Below, in pieces: positions 24,091-35,221 of a stretch of 64,000 nucleotides of DNA. Numbering within the stretch: the first letter of the stretch is position 1; every line of letters begins with the position of its first letter. The notes beneath the pieces are model-generated. The model did not search any database, was not told the DNA's origin, and saw only the letters and a list, made by a program, of their open reading frames with translations. The position numbers and the translations under genes are program-made. This stretch comes from Buxus sempervirens (lineage: Eukaryota; Streptophyta; Magnoliopsida; Buxales; Buxaceae). The DNA lies in NCBI GenBank assembly GCA_947561395.2, contig OX387194.1, positions 32,994,036 through 33,058,035 of the forward strand, read 5' to 3'.

Positions 24091-24963
24091 CTAAAGCTGA
24101 AGGACCTTCTTCCAAGATGGCCTGCTGCAGATATCATCCCACCAAACACTCACATGCTGTCTGTTCCTGATCATGTATCCTTTTCCAATATCATTCACTA
24201 AATTATGAGTAAAAGGCAGATGTGAAAGATCTGCAAGGCTAAAGAAATCTCCTGCTAAGTACTTGCTCTTTGATAGCCTCTCCTCATAGATATCCAGCAC
24301 CTTCCCCAGCTTCTCTTCACTCTCTTCAACTATCTTGTGATCAGTAGGAATACCCACTTTAGGAAAAAACATAAGATGCTCAATTAGGTGATAAATTGGT
24401 GGATGATAGTTCTGCCCTTCAACTTCTAGCCACTGTTCCACAACTCCCCTCTCTTCTATAGTCTTACCCAGAAGATCATTTCCTTGAGACTTGTACTTCT
24501 CTGCATAGTACCTCAAGATCGCTCTTGTCTCTGCATATCAAGTTCATACTTGGCCAATTAGACTTAAGAAAAACCCCACAAACAAAAAAAAAGAAAGGAA
24601 AAGGGTTCAGATCTGTTAATTCCATTGATATGTACTCACCATATAAGATATAATCTCCATCTTGAACAACAGGAAGTACCCCAAATGGCTGTGTTTGATC
24701 AAAAAAAATGAAGTTGTAATTAATAGTAGTTATTTGAACAGAATCAACAAAAATTTTAAACTAGAAACCAAGTTTTTGTTGAACTAGTAATAGAGGAGAA
24801 AAGGTAGATCAATTACCTGTAACTTGAGGTATTCAGGATTCTTTTGTTCTCCCTTGAACATGTCGACGTGGATGATCTCAAACTCGACCTCTTTCTCGAT
24901 CAGGCAGGCGAGAACACGCCTTGTTGCTGAAGCATAAGCTGGGCCATGGACCTTCACTACCAT
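24091..24963 (-). CDS. Phi-class glutathione S-transferase
   Basis: Three exons (24817-24963, 24640-24688, 24091-24530, read leftwards) join in frame to 211 aa, the usual length for plant GSTF proteins. The two-intron layout is also typical. The thioredoxin-fold N-terminal domain (about residues 1-78) contains MVVKVHGPAY, TRRVLACLIEKEVEFEIIHV, PFGVLPVVQDGD and ETRAILRYYAEKY. The C-terminal helical domain ends RPSWKKVLQL. Cytosolic GSTs of this class conjugate or carry hydrophobic substrates with glutathione. The catalytic Ser of the common phi motif falls on Ala11, with Ser12 next to it. GSTF11/12-type ligand carriers also lack that Ser, so a binding or transport role is possible. The frame is open and the splice sites are good. 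A decayed copy of the 3' end lies just downstream. Confidence 0.93.
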
Positions 24964-26217
24964 TGTTGCAAGAAGGAAGCAGGAAGAAGGGGTCTTTTCC
25001 TTTCTGGGTCTATATGAAATGAGAACTTGATGGGTTTCTTCCTTTTGGAGTGACTTTATAATAGATAATAGAGGCTGTGCTTTCTCTACGCAGTTTTAGC
25101 TGATAAACCTTGGCTAAGGATTAGGCTTTGCTAGCATCAGCTCTGGCTTGTAAAATTTGTATTAATTAAAAAGAAAAAAAAGGTCTTTTCTCACCGATAG
25201 AGATTGTCCGTCCATTTGTGTGGGGCCTACTCTGTCAAAAACTGAGCTGGCCAATATAATGTAGTAAACCAAGACTGTAGCCAATCAGATGAGGTGTTCA
25301 GAAATATTTATGAACTCACCATATTTAGCTGGATATATCAAGCTCTTTCTTCCCTTTTTTTTTTTTTAATTTTATTTTCATTTTTTGGTACAGAAAGTTA
25401 AATTAGATTACCAATTAAACGGTTGACACATAATGGGATCATGATTAATCTCTTTCCTTAATAAGAACAAGCATTAACTCCAAATTAAAGTAGACAGAAT
25501 TCATGAGGGGGATCACAGCCTATATAGTAATTACTGTTTGATCGGTTCACTTTTTATCATTGAAAGAGTGGTGGATCATCTTAGTGGCATTTCATTATAT
25601 ATTGTGTATGTGCTGCCACACTAGAAAATCACTTATGTTTTCTTGGTAGGAAAAGAAGAAAATAAGCATTACTTTCTCAAAAGAATACAACCACGTGCAT
25701 CATCGAAGAGTCGAGATACACGGTGGGAAAGAGTTTAACCAAGTACACGATTGTTGAGAATCGTACAATAGGGAGAAGAACAACAAGAACACGCAGATTT
25801 AAGTGGTTTGGTGATGTGCCCAAGGTTTTCAATTTCGATTTCGATGGACGTGCTGATCCCTGAAAAAATCGGCATGTTGTCGGCACGCCGCTAGCGTGTC
25901 GACGAAACGCCAAAAAAATCAGAAAGGCAAAAGATTTATTTTGTCGAAATTTTGCCGGCACGCCGCAAAAAATCGCTTATGAAAATTTAAAAAAATTAAT
26001 TTTTTTTCTCTTTATCACCTGTTTCGCTCAGCACGCCGCTACGTTTCATCTGCACTCCGCAAAAAATCAGTCGATTTTCAAATAAGCGATTTTTTTTTTG
26101 GTGTCGAAACGCATCGATACTCGAAAAAAATCGATACTGAAAACGCTGGATGTGCCTACGTTCACTATATATGATAAAATTTTCCACAATAAAAAACGTC
26201 AATTAAGGTTACATCAC
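24964..26217. other. GST promoter side, then degenerate Copia-like leader and GCACGCCGC repeats
   Basis: The GST promoter should occupy the first several hundred bases. A short T-rich run at 25360 may be retroposon-derived. At 25740-25820 AGAACAACAAGAACACGCAG followed by ATTTAAGTGGTT resembles the leader next to plant Copia LTRs. From 25860 to 26150 the words GGCACGCCGC, AAAAAATCG and GTCGAAACGC recur irregularly. No coding region is credible. Confidence 0.4.
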
Positions 26218-26426
26218 TCTACTATATATAAAGCGAAGCGCTCCCTTAGGAATCGGGCCAAGCTAAATGTGCATCTTTCATAAAAAAAAAACCCTTACAA
26301 ATCATTCTTAAGATTGTTTAATAAAGGGGTATAATAGTCATAGCTGCCTAATTCTTTTAAAACCGAACATAACAGTTCCCACTTATTTTTCTACATATGT
26401 ACAGTATTGTATGTGCAATTTGCTAG
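26218..26426 (+). mobile_element. Short non-autonomous Helitron, same family as 7950-8159
   Basis: It starts TCTACTATATATAAAG and ends GCTAG before T. The interior shares CTTAGGAATCGGGCCAA, ACCCTTACAAATC and AATAAAGGGGTATAATAGTC with the element at 7950, in the same order and at nearly the same length (209 bp). The base before TC is C rather than A, a minor departure from the usual target. Confidence 0.75.
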
Positions 26427-26489
26427 TGCATATATATACTAAACCTAAATCCAGTATTTCTGAAATCCTAAAAGTACAAACCACTATTT

Positions 26490-26640
26490 CCAACAACATG
26501 AATCTATCTAAGGCGAAATTGACAAGAAAATCAGCAACCCGATTACCCTCTCTAAAAATGTTGAATACCCGAAAACCATAAAATCGAGAACTATGATCCT
26601 TAACTTGAGAGATTAATCTATCAATTCTCTTTTAATCATT
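26490..26640 (-). pseudogene. LINE RNase H domain fragment
   Basis: On the minus strand about 45 codons read through HSSRFYGFRVFN and FREGNRVADFLVNFAL. REGNRVAD is a hallmark of the C-terminal part of RNase H in plant non-LTR retrotransposons. No reverse transcriptase remains next to it, and the Helitron lies directly to the left. It is a dead scrap. Confidence 0.6.
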
Positions 26641-26960
26641 TACTTCACTTAAGATGGGTTAAGTGTTCAAACTAGGTAAAGAAAGCCTTACATGAACTTA
26701 AACCCCAAAAATGAGGTGCTTGACTTGGTTTCTGATTTTAACCAATTTTACTTTGTCACTTGCACCCTTTAGTTAAGCCAATTGTTCAATTTAGGTGAAA
26801 ATTACCTAAAATGATCTTAACCCCCTTGATTTGGGTGAATTTTAAATGGTTTAAATGCCATTTATCTTATTTGGAACCCCTGCCCATTTGCTTATATGAC
26901 TTAGGGATGAAAGGACCTAGAAATGTTTGATAAGCAAGGCTGGAATTGAGTTTCGGCTTA

Positions 26961-27051
26961 AAACCGCACACTCAGAGCGATTTGGCTCAAACCGCATCTA
27001 AACTGCGGTTGCAGTTAAAAATGTAGGAAACCGCATACTCAGGGCGGTTTT
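26961..27051. repeat. Inverted AACCGC/GCGGTT repeat cluster 1
   Basis: Imperfect inverted repeats built on ACCGCA and TGCGGT are packed in 90 bp: AACCGCACACTCAGAGCGAT, AACCGCATCTAAACTGCGGT and AACCGCATACTCAGGGCGGT. The same design recurs at 33289-33558 and 44993-45096 inside LTRs. Confidence 0.8.
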
Positions 27052-28335
27052 AAGCCAGAAACATATTTCCGAAATTTTTCATTTCCTAATTGGTTTTATA
27101 AGCTTAATTATTTGTCCAACCTCACAATTCACCATCAGTTGGCTTCTGGACTGCCCCAAATTGGGCATTTGACACATTAAATGCTTGAAAAGATGCATGT
27201 ATTCAATGTGACTTGTATAATTGACAAAAAAATATACAACACATATGTACAGAAAAAAAACCTTCTCATGTCTTTAATAGAAGCTAAGAAAAGAAATACA
27301 AATTTGCCTTCAAGGGCAAGAAATGATTACAACTTTGCCTTCTTAGGCTTGAAAACCAAGATGAAATTCTTAAACTAAAAAAAAAAAAAATGAAGCCTTC
27401 TGTAGCAGCACCTCTTGGATGTCATTTTCCTTCTATCTTCCTGCAAAAATAGGATTAGTAGCACTCATACAAAGGAGGGCATATGTTCCCACCAAAATTG
27501 GACACCCAATGCATGGAATTTGGACTTTGGGTTGCCTCCTATGGGCATTTGGGTAGAATGATCTCTAAGAAAAGTTAAAACTCTTCCTATGGGCTACACC
27601 AATCCTAGGATACAGCAATTCTCTGGGAAAAACAAAATCCCTACAAAATGGACACCATGAACTTGGCTTTGCATGATACGAAGGCAATCATAAAAATGAA
27701 ATTGACATTACCTTGGTACCTCATGTTTACCTTCAAAATGGTATCTATATCATACCTTGGATCACCTGAGCCATGCAAAATGGCCTTCCCTCAATTACAA
27801 ACCCTTTCCCCATCGTATTTGGTCTACTTTGGCTAAAGACGTGTTTCTCTACCTTCAAGCGTAGGGGTTTTGGGTTTTGGCTTATTGGCAACTTAGAGAT
27901 CAAGCCTAGTGTATGACCAGAATTCTAGATCCACCATGTCATCACATCATTGGCTTGAAACTCTAAGGTAAATGTTTTCACTTTCGCTTTCCGAAGTAAC
28001 GACCTTGGTGCGTCAAGCTACACACATTCATTGTTCAACTTCCTATAGGTTATAGGTAGGCTGTGTAAAAAAAGAAAAAGGTGCACAAGTGCATTTGAAA
28101 AAGTGGGTCACATTCAACACAACGTCCCACCCTTGCCATTCTTTTTTTATAGCCATGCAAGAATAATCATAATCACCAAGGTATGATATAGAGATCATTT
28201 GAGATAAATAAACATAAGATCATCAAAGTGATAAAACAACTCCTAGCATACTCAATCTAAACATGCATTTATACAACCATACAAACTTGGAAGCATGTTA
28301 TCATGTTATACAAAAAAACCAATAAATCATGGTGA
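27052..28335. other. No gene recognised; probable retroelement remnant
   Basis: No conserved domain is visible in any frame. It lies between an AACCGC cluster (elsewhere found in LTRs) and the solo LTR at 28341. It may be a truncated LTR or untranslated part of the minus-strand element whose 5' LTR is at 31271, but I could not align it convincingly to that LTR. Confidence 0.3.
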
Positions 28336-28573
28336 ACATGTGTAACGCCCCGGATCCGAGTCACGAAATAACACCGTAACTCATCCCCGGAGGTTAATTT
28401 AAAACAGAGGATCGCAATATCAGAGTGAAGGAAAAACATGAATACAACAATAACTATATAATAGAGTGCGCTAAAAATATTCCCAAACTAAAATAAAACT
28501 CACATGTCCAAGTAACTACCCTCAAGTATCGAGCTCTCCATGAGTATCTGAAAACAAAACGAAAGCAACGGGG

Positions 28574-28591
28574 TGAGATACGAATATCCCA
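28574..28591 (-). promoter_or_regulatory. LTR hairpin (one mismatch) before CAG
   Basis: On the minus strand this reads TGGGATATTCGTATCTCA, the 18-nt hairpin of the family with one stem mismatch. It is followed 23 nt later by a T-rich tract and CAG (28548-28550 on the plus strand as CTG). Spacing matches the other copies. Confidence 0.7.
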
Positions 28592-29035
28592 GTGAGCAGC
28601 ACATGCATGCACAAATACATTTAGTTCAGTTCTAAAACATGCCACGATTACAAACCATATACAACGATGATAACATGTATAACCCAACAAAACTTCAACG
28701 ATCCAATTTACATCCGTGAGGAAAACCATAGTATAAACCAACCAGTAAAGACGATATCAATCATGCATATAGCCGTAAAGTCACGTATAACCAGGTAGCA
28801 ACATATTGAAGAAAACATAGTTCAACAACTCAGGTTTTTGAAATACTAGAGTGTTTATCATGGGCCACTCCGCACCAATAGAGTATTTTATCATGGGCTA
28901 CTCCGCACCAATAGATCAGCGAATAAAACATATCATGTCAAACAAAAACAAATCCCCACAGTGGTCAATGTCATGTAGTTGCTTAGATTGGTTAATCAAC
29001 ATGCCAGAGCGACATCCACACCTCCATGTACACAG

Positions 29036-29155
29036 TTCCGGCCTACTCAGGGTATCGGACACTCTGAAATGACGGCCTACTCAGGGTATCGTCATCCAAT
29101 GCCGGCCTACTCCGGGTATCAGCATTGACAACCAGGCCTACTCAGGGTTTCTGGC
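29036..29155 (-). repeat. CCTGAGTAGGCC mini-repeat array in LTR
   Basis: Four units of about 28-31 bp repeat the word GGCCTACTCAGGGTATC (plus strand), separated by variable bases. The same array, in the opposite orientation, is at about 36805-36925 and 41618-41738 in the sister LTRs. Confidence 0.85.
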
Positions 29156-29317
29156 TGCTCTACACCAGTCGTGGCAACACTCCATGGCCATGCCATTACA
29201 CCAATAAAACAAAATACATTACATTACTAAGCTTAGACTCTGGATCCAGGACAAGCTAAACCAAAACCGATAAATAACCAATTAAAACTCTGCATTCAGT
29301 ACACACATCACAAGTTG

Positions 29318-29405
29318 TTCCAGCCAGAGCATCAACTCACACAAGTGTTCCAACCAGAACATCAACTTACACAAGTGTTCCAACTAGAACATCAACTCAC
29401 ACAAG
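29318..29405 (-). repeat. Three-unit minisatellite in LTR
   Basis: Three diverged units of about 30 bp contain GTTCCAACCAGAACATCAAC. The same sequence is expanded to about 15 units in the sister LTR at 36222-36655. Confidence 0.85.
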
Positions 29406-29739
29406 TAAATAAACCTTGCAACATAATTCAGAACTTGCCATCAAGAAAACAGGGTTTAATAAATCTCAATCAAGTACAGTGTGTAATCTAAAAAGAACTA
29501 AATTAAAAGCCCCAGTGTTGGGTATCCAGAACATCACCTAAAATGTTTCCCTACATCTACTTCGGAAGCTCTTACGAAATTCCAGAATCTATCTTCAATG
29601 TTCTCATAAGTAATGTTGTCTCTAATGTCCTAAACAAGTACTTTGCTAAGTGATCGAAGACCTTCTAGCATCAAAATCCCCATTGGTTTACTCAATTATG
29701 AAATTCAGCAAGAAAAGTGGACTATGCGCTCACCTCCTG

Positions 29740-29965
29740 AGGTAGGCGCGAGGTGGGCGGATAGTATTTTAACTAAAATCAGGGTATGCACTCACTCGAT
29801 GGTAAGTGGGCGCGAGAAGGGCGCGAGAAAGGTGCGAGAAGGGCTCGGGATAGGCGCATCCAATTTAAGTGGGCGCGAGCTGAGCGCCAAGTGGGCGCGA
29901 GCTCAGCGCTAGGTCTGGTTTTACTATGCGCCTACTTCCCGAAGTGGGCGCCAAGTGGGCGGATA
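29740..29965. repeat. GC-rich GCGCGAG/GGGCGC array in LTR
   Basis: The words AGTGGGCGCGAGCTGAGCGC and GGGCGCCAAGTGGGCGG recur with self-complementary parts (GGCGCC, GAGCTC-like) in an otherwise AT-rich setting. Matching arrays occur at 35650-35890, 40755-41010 and, in a different LTR class, 39540-39827. Confidence 0.8.
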
Positions 29966-30472
29966 CCCACTGCGTTTTTCAACTCTCTGTTAAATCCAAA
30001 TATTCAACTCTGGCCGAAATTTTTCAGTCTGTAATCATTTCTCTAGTCTCCTAATACCCAAGAACACATTCAAACCTATTTTGAATTTAATCTAACATAC
30101 TTTTCAATTATCCCCAATTTGTTATACAAAAAACCCTTCGGACTGTCTTCGCCCAGAAACTCAATGAATAATTCATTCGATAACCATGCATTCATTGAAA
30201 CAAAATCTACGAATAACATAAACCAGGTTTTAAAACAGTGCCACTCACATGATCTGCAAGTCCCCTGGCTCAGCAACTCTAAAGTCTCCGCTGATCCCCA
30301 ACGGCAGCAGTTCCAAGTTACCATTTGTCCGTGGATCCCTTGATCTGCTGCTAATCTAGATGAGCTCTTCACAGCAACCCAGCCGCTTATTTCACCGACT
30401 GCCTCCAGACACCCCCGAGCAGCACTTCTGAAACTCCGCTTTAGGGTTTTTGCGATTTGGAGACTCTCCTTC

Positions 30473-30480
30473 TATTTATA
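30473..30480 (-). promoter_or_regulatory. LTR TATA box
   Basis: TATAAATA on the minus strand lies about 460 bp inside the LTR start at 30938. It is followed by GAAGGAG. The sister LTR at 34843 has the same motif at 35214, which supports its role as the element promoter. Confidence 0.65.
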
Positions 30481-31250
30481 AGTTTCCGATGCCCTAAAAA
30501 TCACCCAACCTCATGATCTGTTGCGTGCTCATCCACCGCAACATCCTACCTAGGCAACCACCTACTCTTTAATTTTCGCCGCTCCACCAAGACCCTACAT
30601 TAGCACCTTCCAATTTATAATAAATTTCAAACACACTATTATCAATTTATTTAAACCAATTTTTGATGCCTGTTTAACTAAATTTAAAATCTTCATAATT
30701 TAGGCTTGGGAAATTCCGAGATTACCCTCACTTGATCCAACACCGAACCACCAAAATCCAAATCCATGGAAGTCCAATAACCAAATTTTCCCATTTTAAT
30801 AATTCATCCTATTTAAAAATTTGAAATTAACTCTAATTAATTTCCTTTTCTCTGTTTCTAAAGTTCTCCACTAATTAAATGAATTAAAAAAAAACATAAA
30901 ATCTAAATTTTAATGTTATTAAAATTCGGGATTTTACAACATGCTTGATACAAAGCAAACATCTCTCAAAAATTCTGATCTCATGCTCATGACATCAAAG
31001 TTTTAATCAAAGCATGCTTATCATGAAAGTATGGCAACCTAGCATGGTAAGACTAACTAGGCCTTCCTAAGCATGGTTCTAAACATAACCAAGGCATACA
31101 CACATCACATGCCATATTTCCATGGGTCTTGCATTCTCTAAAACCAGAGGCATTCAAATCAGCATGCTTCTTAAACAAACCAAATTGCAAACAATCAAAT
31201 AAAAGCAATCCAACATGCTAAGCACACAACAATGGCTCAATTCCACAAAG

Positions 31251-31268
31251 TCCCCAGCGGAGTCACCA
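31251..31268 (-). other. Primer-binding site of a minus-strand LTR retrotransposon
   Basis: On the minus strand TGGTGACTCCGCTGGGGA lies two bases after the LTR end. This TGGcGACTCCgCTGGGGA form is common in plant Tat/Ogre-type Gypsy elements. It marks 31271-34122 as the 5' LTR and the sequence to the left as the element's interior. Confidence 0.75.
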
Positions 31269-33080
31269 GTTGTGAGACATGGAAATGTCATCTCGGATGA
31301 CTTCTGTTATCCTCACGCGGGGTTCAAAAAGATATAGAGTCGCCACCATCCAAGTTAAGGTGTGAATGGACACCAAAGGGTTCATAAAAGCCAAATAGAG
31401 CCAAAGTAGCTCTAATACAAGGAAAAATCCACAGATCAGGTAAGGGGAGTTATTTATGAGCGGGGGAAGGTGTTAGGCACCCCCACTCATCCGTTTAAGA
31501 CGGTTGCCACATACTTGCTCATGTTAAGGATTGTTTGCTAATAAAAAATAAACAAAGGATGCTTGAAATAAGCAAAATGTGTGTGATTATTCCACATGAG
31601 TAATCCAATTGATTTGGACTCTCCTCATGGATATATCACTTTAGAACTTCATGAGTGAAGGAAAATCCAATTAAAATTTGAAGAAAAACTAATTCAAGGC
31701 AAATCTGGAAAAATTAGATTATAAGGACTTGAAAGCTTCGATTAACCCCAAATCACTCAATTTAAATCCAAATCAAATGAAACCAAAGCCATTTGAAAGC
31801 TGGTATGATGTAGAGTGTACAGTAAAAAAATCAGCTCAATCTGATTTAAAATAGGAGAGAAACACTCTATGGAAATCTGCTGTTGTAACTCAGAAAAAGC
31901 GGTGAGTAAGCATTTTCAAAACTCTATTCATGGAGTTTGGCTTCATATAAATTCGTGAAAACTTGCATGGATCAAGTATATGGTGCCATCTTTCAAATAA
32001 AATAAGCATTGCACCAAACTCAATCCGGGTGTGACTTGTATGTGCTCTTGAACAAGCCTTGAAGACCACAGATTAGCTCAGGACTATGCCATTAAGCAGC
32101 TCTGAGTCAATCAAGCACACATGTCACAAATCAGATCAAAATCTGTTGAAACCAGTTGAAAATGCAAATAGATTCCTCAAGGAAAACACAGAAACTGAAA
32201 TCACTCAAAATGGATTAAAATTGAGTAAATGGTGCACAATCAAAGCGGCAAGTTCAGCAATCTGGACTAAACTGACTTACCAACTTTGGACAAATGGTGT
32301 CAAAAATTGGTTTCATAAAAATGAGTGAAAATTTCCAGATACAAAGTAGGCTTTCGCATCTATCACATGTCTTTGGAATCACTCAAAAATTCATCCGGAG
32401 GATGAAGTTATGAGCATTCTAAGACATGGTACAGATGCTGCCCTATTTTGAAAAACCTTGAGTAAAAGTGTGAAACCAGTGCATGTGTGCAAGTGGATTC
32501 GACCAAAATAACTTGAAATCATGAAAAACAACTCATGAAGTCCTAGAAATTCATTCTAAGGCCAGAGATCTCAGATTTTCCATATTGAGCATGGAGAATC
32601 CAAGATCTAGCCTATTTGATGCAAAACAATGAAAAAGTGTGTGATATTGGTAAAAACACATATATAGGAGAAAATTAAAATCCATTGCTATTGAAAGCAT
32701 GGATCATGTTGATTTCTCTAGATTCAAATAGCACAAATAATCAGCATATAAAAATAACATGCAAATCATTCAAGGTAGGTTCTAGCCTAAAGGATCCATT
32801 CCATATTCCTTTTCCCAAGGCCCTCTCTTCACGTTTTACGGCTAGAGAGGATTCCCAGGTACTTTGGAAGAGGTTTGGGGCTTGCAAAAAATCACCAAAT
32901 GACCTTACACTACAGAAAGGTAGAAGTTGGGAGTTGAAATGTAAAGGAGAAGCAAGAAATGAAATGGAGCTTTACCTTTGGTAGCTTGAACACTTGAGGC
33001 AGCAATCAGCAGAGTTTTCCTTCTTCTTGCAGAGCTTCCAAGCTTCAAATTCTCAGCCATTTGCAAGAGGAGAACCCCTC

Positions 33081-33088
33081 TATTTATA
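33081..33088 (-). promoter_or_regulatory. LTR TATA box
   Basis: TATAAATA on the minus strand (GCCTATAAATAGAGGG context) lies about 1035 bp inside the LTR. It is the likely promoter of the element and is downstream of the AACCGC repeat cluster. Confidence 0.65.
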
Positions 33089-33288
33089 GGCACAACCAAG
33101 GGCATTAAAGTCCCAAGGGTATGCCCAAAAATCCCTCTAGATTGTTCCAATTCAAGTTAAAGCCTTGAATTGTTGTAAATCTAGGAGTTTCGGAGGGTAA
33201 AATAGGGAGTTCAAGTCCCTGAGAGAGAGGTAATATGCGTAAATAAGGCTTAGAGATCGAGCCTTTCTGCAAATGCACGAAACAAGCA

Positions 33289-33558
33289 AAACCGCAGACA
33301 CAGTACGATTTCCACAGAACCGTCACTCTAAATGCGGTTTTCATGCAAATTCACCTCAACCGCACATACAGGGCGGTTCCAATTCAGTTACGCTCGTCAT
33401 GATTGCTGTCGACGCGGCTCAACGGCCAAAGCTTCTAGAAGCCACATGGCAGCTCACGCAAGAAGCATGAACATCAACCGTGCTGTGTATGCGGTTGCAA
33501 CCGCATATACAGGGCGGTTGAGACCAAATTAACCAAAACCGCACATATACTGCGGTCA
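33289..33558. repeat. Inverted AACCGC/GCGGTT repeat cluster 2, in U3
   Basis: Units include AACCGCACATACAGGGCGGT (33358), AACCGCATATACAGGGCGGT (33499) and AACCGCACATATACTGCGGT (33537), plus weaker ones near 33292 and 33320. They lie 200-480 bp upstream of the TATA box in the direction of transcription, where enhancers of the LTR would sit. Confidence 0.85.
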
Positions 33559-34125
33559 GCACATTTTTGGTTGGTTTTGAGCCTTAACTGCATAGGCCAG
33601 GCTTATTTACATGTAATATCGTTTAAGTAAATGTTCTCGTATTTTTTAATCTTAAATATTACATTTAAATAAGCAAACACCCCCCAATTTGAATCCATTA
33701 AAAAATATTTCCAGACCCAAATTCCAAGTGAATAAAAAGTCAACTTTCCAGTTCCAGGTTAAATTCCAGTTTTTTAGGTTCGGTAAAAAGATTCAACATG
33801 TTAATACCAATGTATTCGTCAAGATTTAAAATCTCAAAAAATTCATTTATGCAATAACATTGCTAAAAACCTGATTACCGGGAAAAATTATCTTCAAATC
33901 TTGCTTTAAAAAATATTTCATTTTCTGGGGTCAAAAGTCAACAAAATTCAACCCGAAAAAGTTTGACTTTGCATAAAATATTGAATTCGGGCCTTTTCCT
34001 TTGTGGCTTTGGATTCAAATGGGTTAAGGATCTTAAACCCAATGCTAAGAATTCAAAATTCCAATAAAATATTTCTCTCCTTCAAGATTTATCAAAAATC
34101 GTGCAATTTTGGGTTGTCTACAGTT

Positions 34126-34310
34126 GTAAAAGTCAAAAGTCCAAAGCATGGCTTAAACTTCAAAACACTTGGGGGCCAACCCATAACTACCGTTGCTTTT
34201 TGTGGTGACATGGTAATACCAGGTACACCCCATGGCCCCATTCGCCCTTCCTCTCTGCCATTTCCTTTTTTTTTTTTTTTTGGTCGAGGGAAGTGGAGGG
34301 CAACAAACCA
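34126..34310 (+). repeat. Dispersed repeat, copy B (partner at 1581-1785)
   Basis: It carries the same order of words as copy A. It ends exactly where a CACTA terminus begins (ACAAACCA|CATTACAGG) and starts a few bases after the LTR end at 34122. So both the LTR element and the CACTA element inserted at or into this repeat. Confidence 0.75.
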
Positions 34311-34730
34311 CATTACAGGAAATATGCCTTTTTGCAACAACTATAGTCATTGCTAATACTCTATATATCGTCGCAAAAATGTAATTGCAAGGAAAAAAAA
34401 TCGTTGCAAAATCATGGCAAAAAAGTGGCCACGGATACTTATTTGCAACAAAATTTGGTTTTGTTGCTTACGTATTTGTAATTGCAATGATAACATCATG
34501 TGGCAAAATAGTTGTCGCAACTGTACCTTCAATTGCAACGACGAGATGTTGTTGCTAATAGTAAACTTAATAGCAACGACTTTATAGTTGTCGCACTTGT
34601 ATTTGTAATTGCAACGACTATATCTCGTTGCAATAGTAAATTTATTTGCAATGATTGTATCTCATTGCAATAGTAAATTTATTTTGTAACGACAATTAAA
34701 CTTATTAGCCACAACTTTCTAGTCGTCGCA
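34311..34730 (+). mobile_element. Truncated CACTA transposon terminus with subterminal repeats
   Basis: CATTACAGGAAATATGCC is a diverged CACTACAAGAAA-type end. It is followed by many copies of TTGCAACGACTATA / AGTCGTCGCAA words on both strands, as in the subterminal repeats of plant CACTA elements. It breaks off into Copia coding sequence at about 34730, so the other end is missing. Confidence 0.65.
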
Positions 34731-35213
34731 AATGCAATCATATTAGACAGCTTACTACAAATTCTACTCATCGTGATCCTCATCATTATCGGTCATTAGT
34801 TGGTGCTCTACAATATTTAACCTTAACAAGACCTGATATCTCTGTGAAACCCCAGTTTTGAGTAGAAAAAAAAATAATAATAAAAATAATAATTTTTATT
34901 TGTATATATATATATATGATAATAATGATAATAGAAAATAATACAAGATAAAATAAAATATATATATACATGAAAATGGACACCGGGATTTTGACAGGTT
35001 TAATCAACATTTAATTATTGCTGGAGATTGGGGTCATTGGTGGCAAAGGAAATGAGGTAGAATATTATTAAGAAATTATTTACGAACTTAAAAGTATTGT
35101 AGTAGATAGGGAGCTAGCAAATAAGTAATCCGGGTTCAGTCTAGAAAAATAAGGGGTAGAAAGGGTATTCCGAGGGTTAATTAGGGTGAGTTAGGTTAAA
35201 CCCTAGTGATGCC

Positions 35214-35221
35214 TATAAATA
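35214..35221 (+). promoter_or_regulatory. LTR TATA box
   Basis: TATAAATA in the context GCCTATAAATAGA lies 371 bp from the LTR start. It is the likely promoter of this LTR family. Confidence 0.65.

Larger units (their letters stand above)
28341..30938 (-). mobile_element. Solo LTR, 2598 bp, TSD ACATG
   Basis: Plus-strand ends are TGTAACGCCCCGGATCC and GGGATTTTACA. Perfect 5-bp duplications ACATG lie at 28336-28340 and 30939-30943. The TATA box (30473-30480 on the minus strand) and the order of shared blocks show that it points leftward. It is the same family as 34843-37412 and 39828-42343, with shared GC-rich arrays, CCTACTCAGGGT repeats, the 18-nt hairpin and a GATCCGGGGCGTTACA-like end. 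There is no coding or priming site, so the body was removed by LTR-LTR recombination. It sits within the leader region of the element primed at 31251. Confidence 0.93.
31271..34122 (-). mobile_element. 5' LTR of a Gypsy (Tat/Ogre-like) element, 2852 bp
   Basis: Plus-strand limits are TGTGAGACATGG and GGGTTGTCTACA. On the minus strand the LTR begins TGTAGACAACCC and ends at the primer-binding site at 31251-31268. A TATA box lies at 33081-33088, and clusters of inverted AACCGC repeats occur upstream of it. The interior to the left is interrupted by the solo LTR 28341-30938, and no coding region of this element is recognisable there. The flanking base run after the LTR start is GTTGT. Its 3' LTR was not found. 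Confidence 0.75.
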
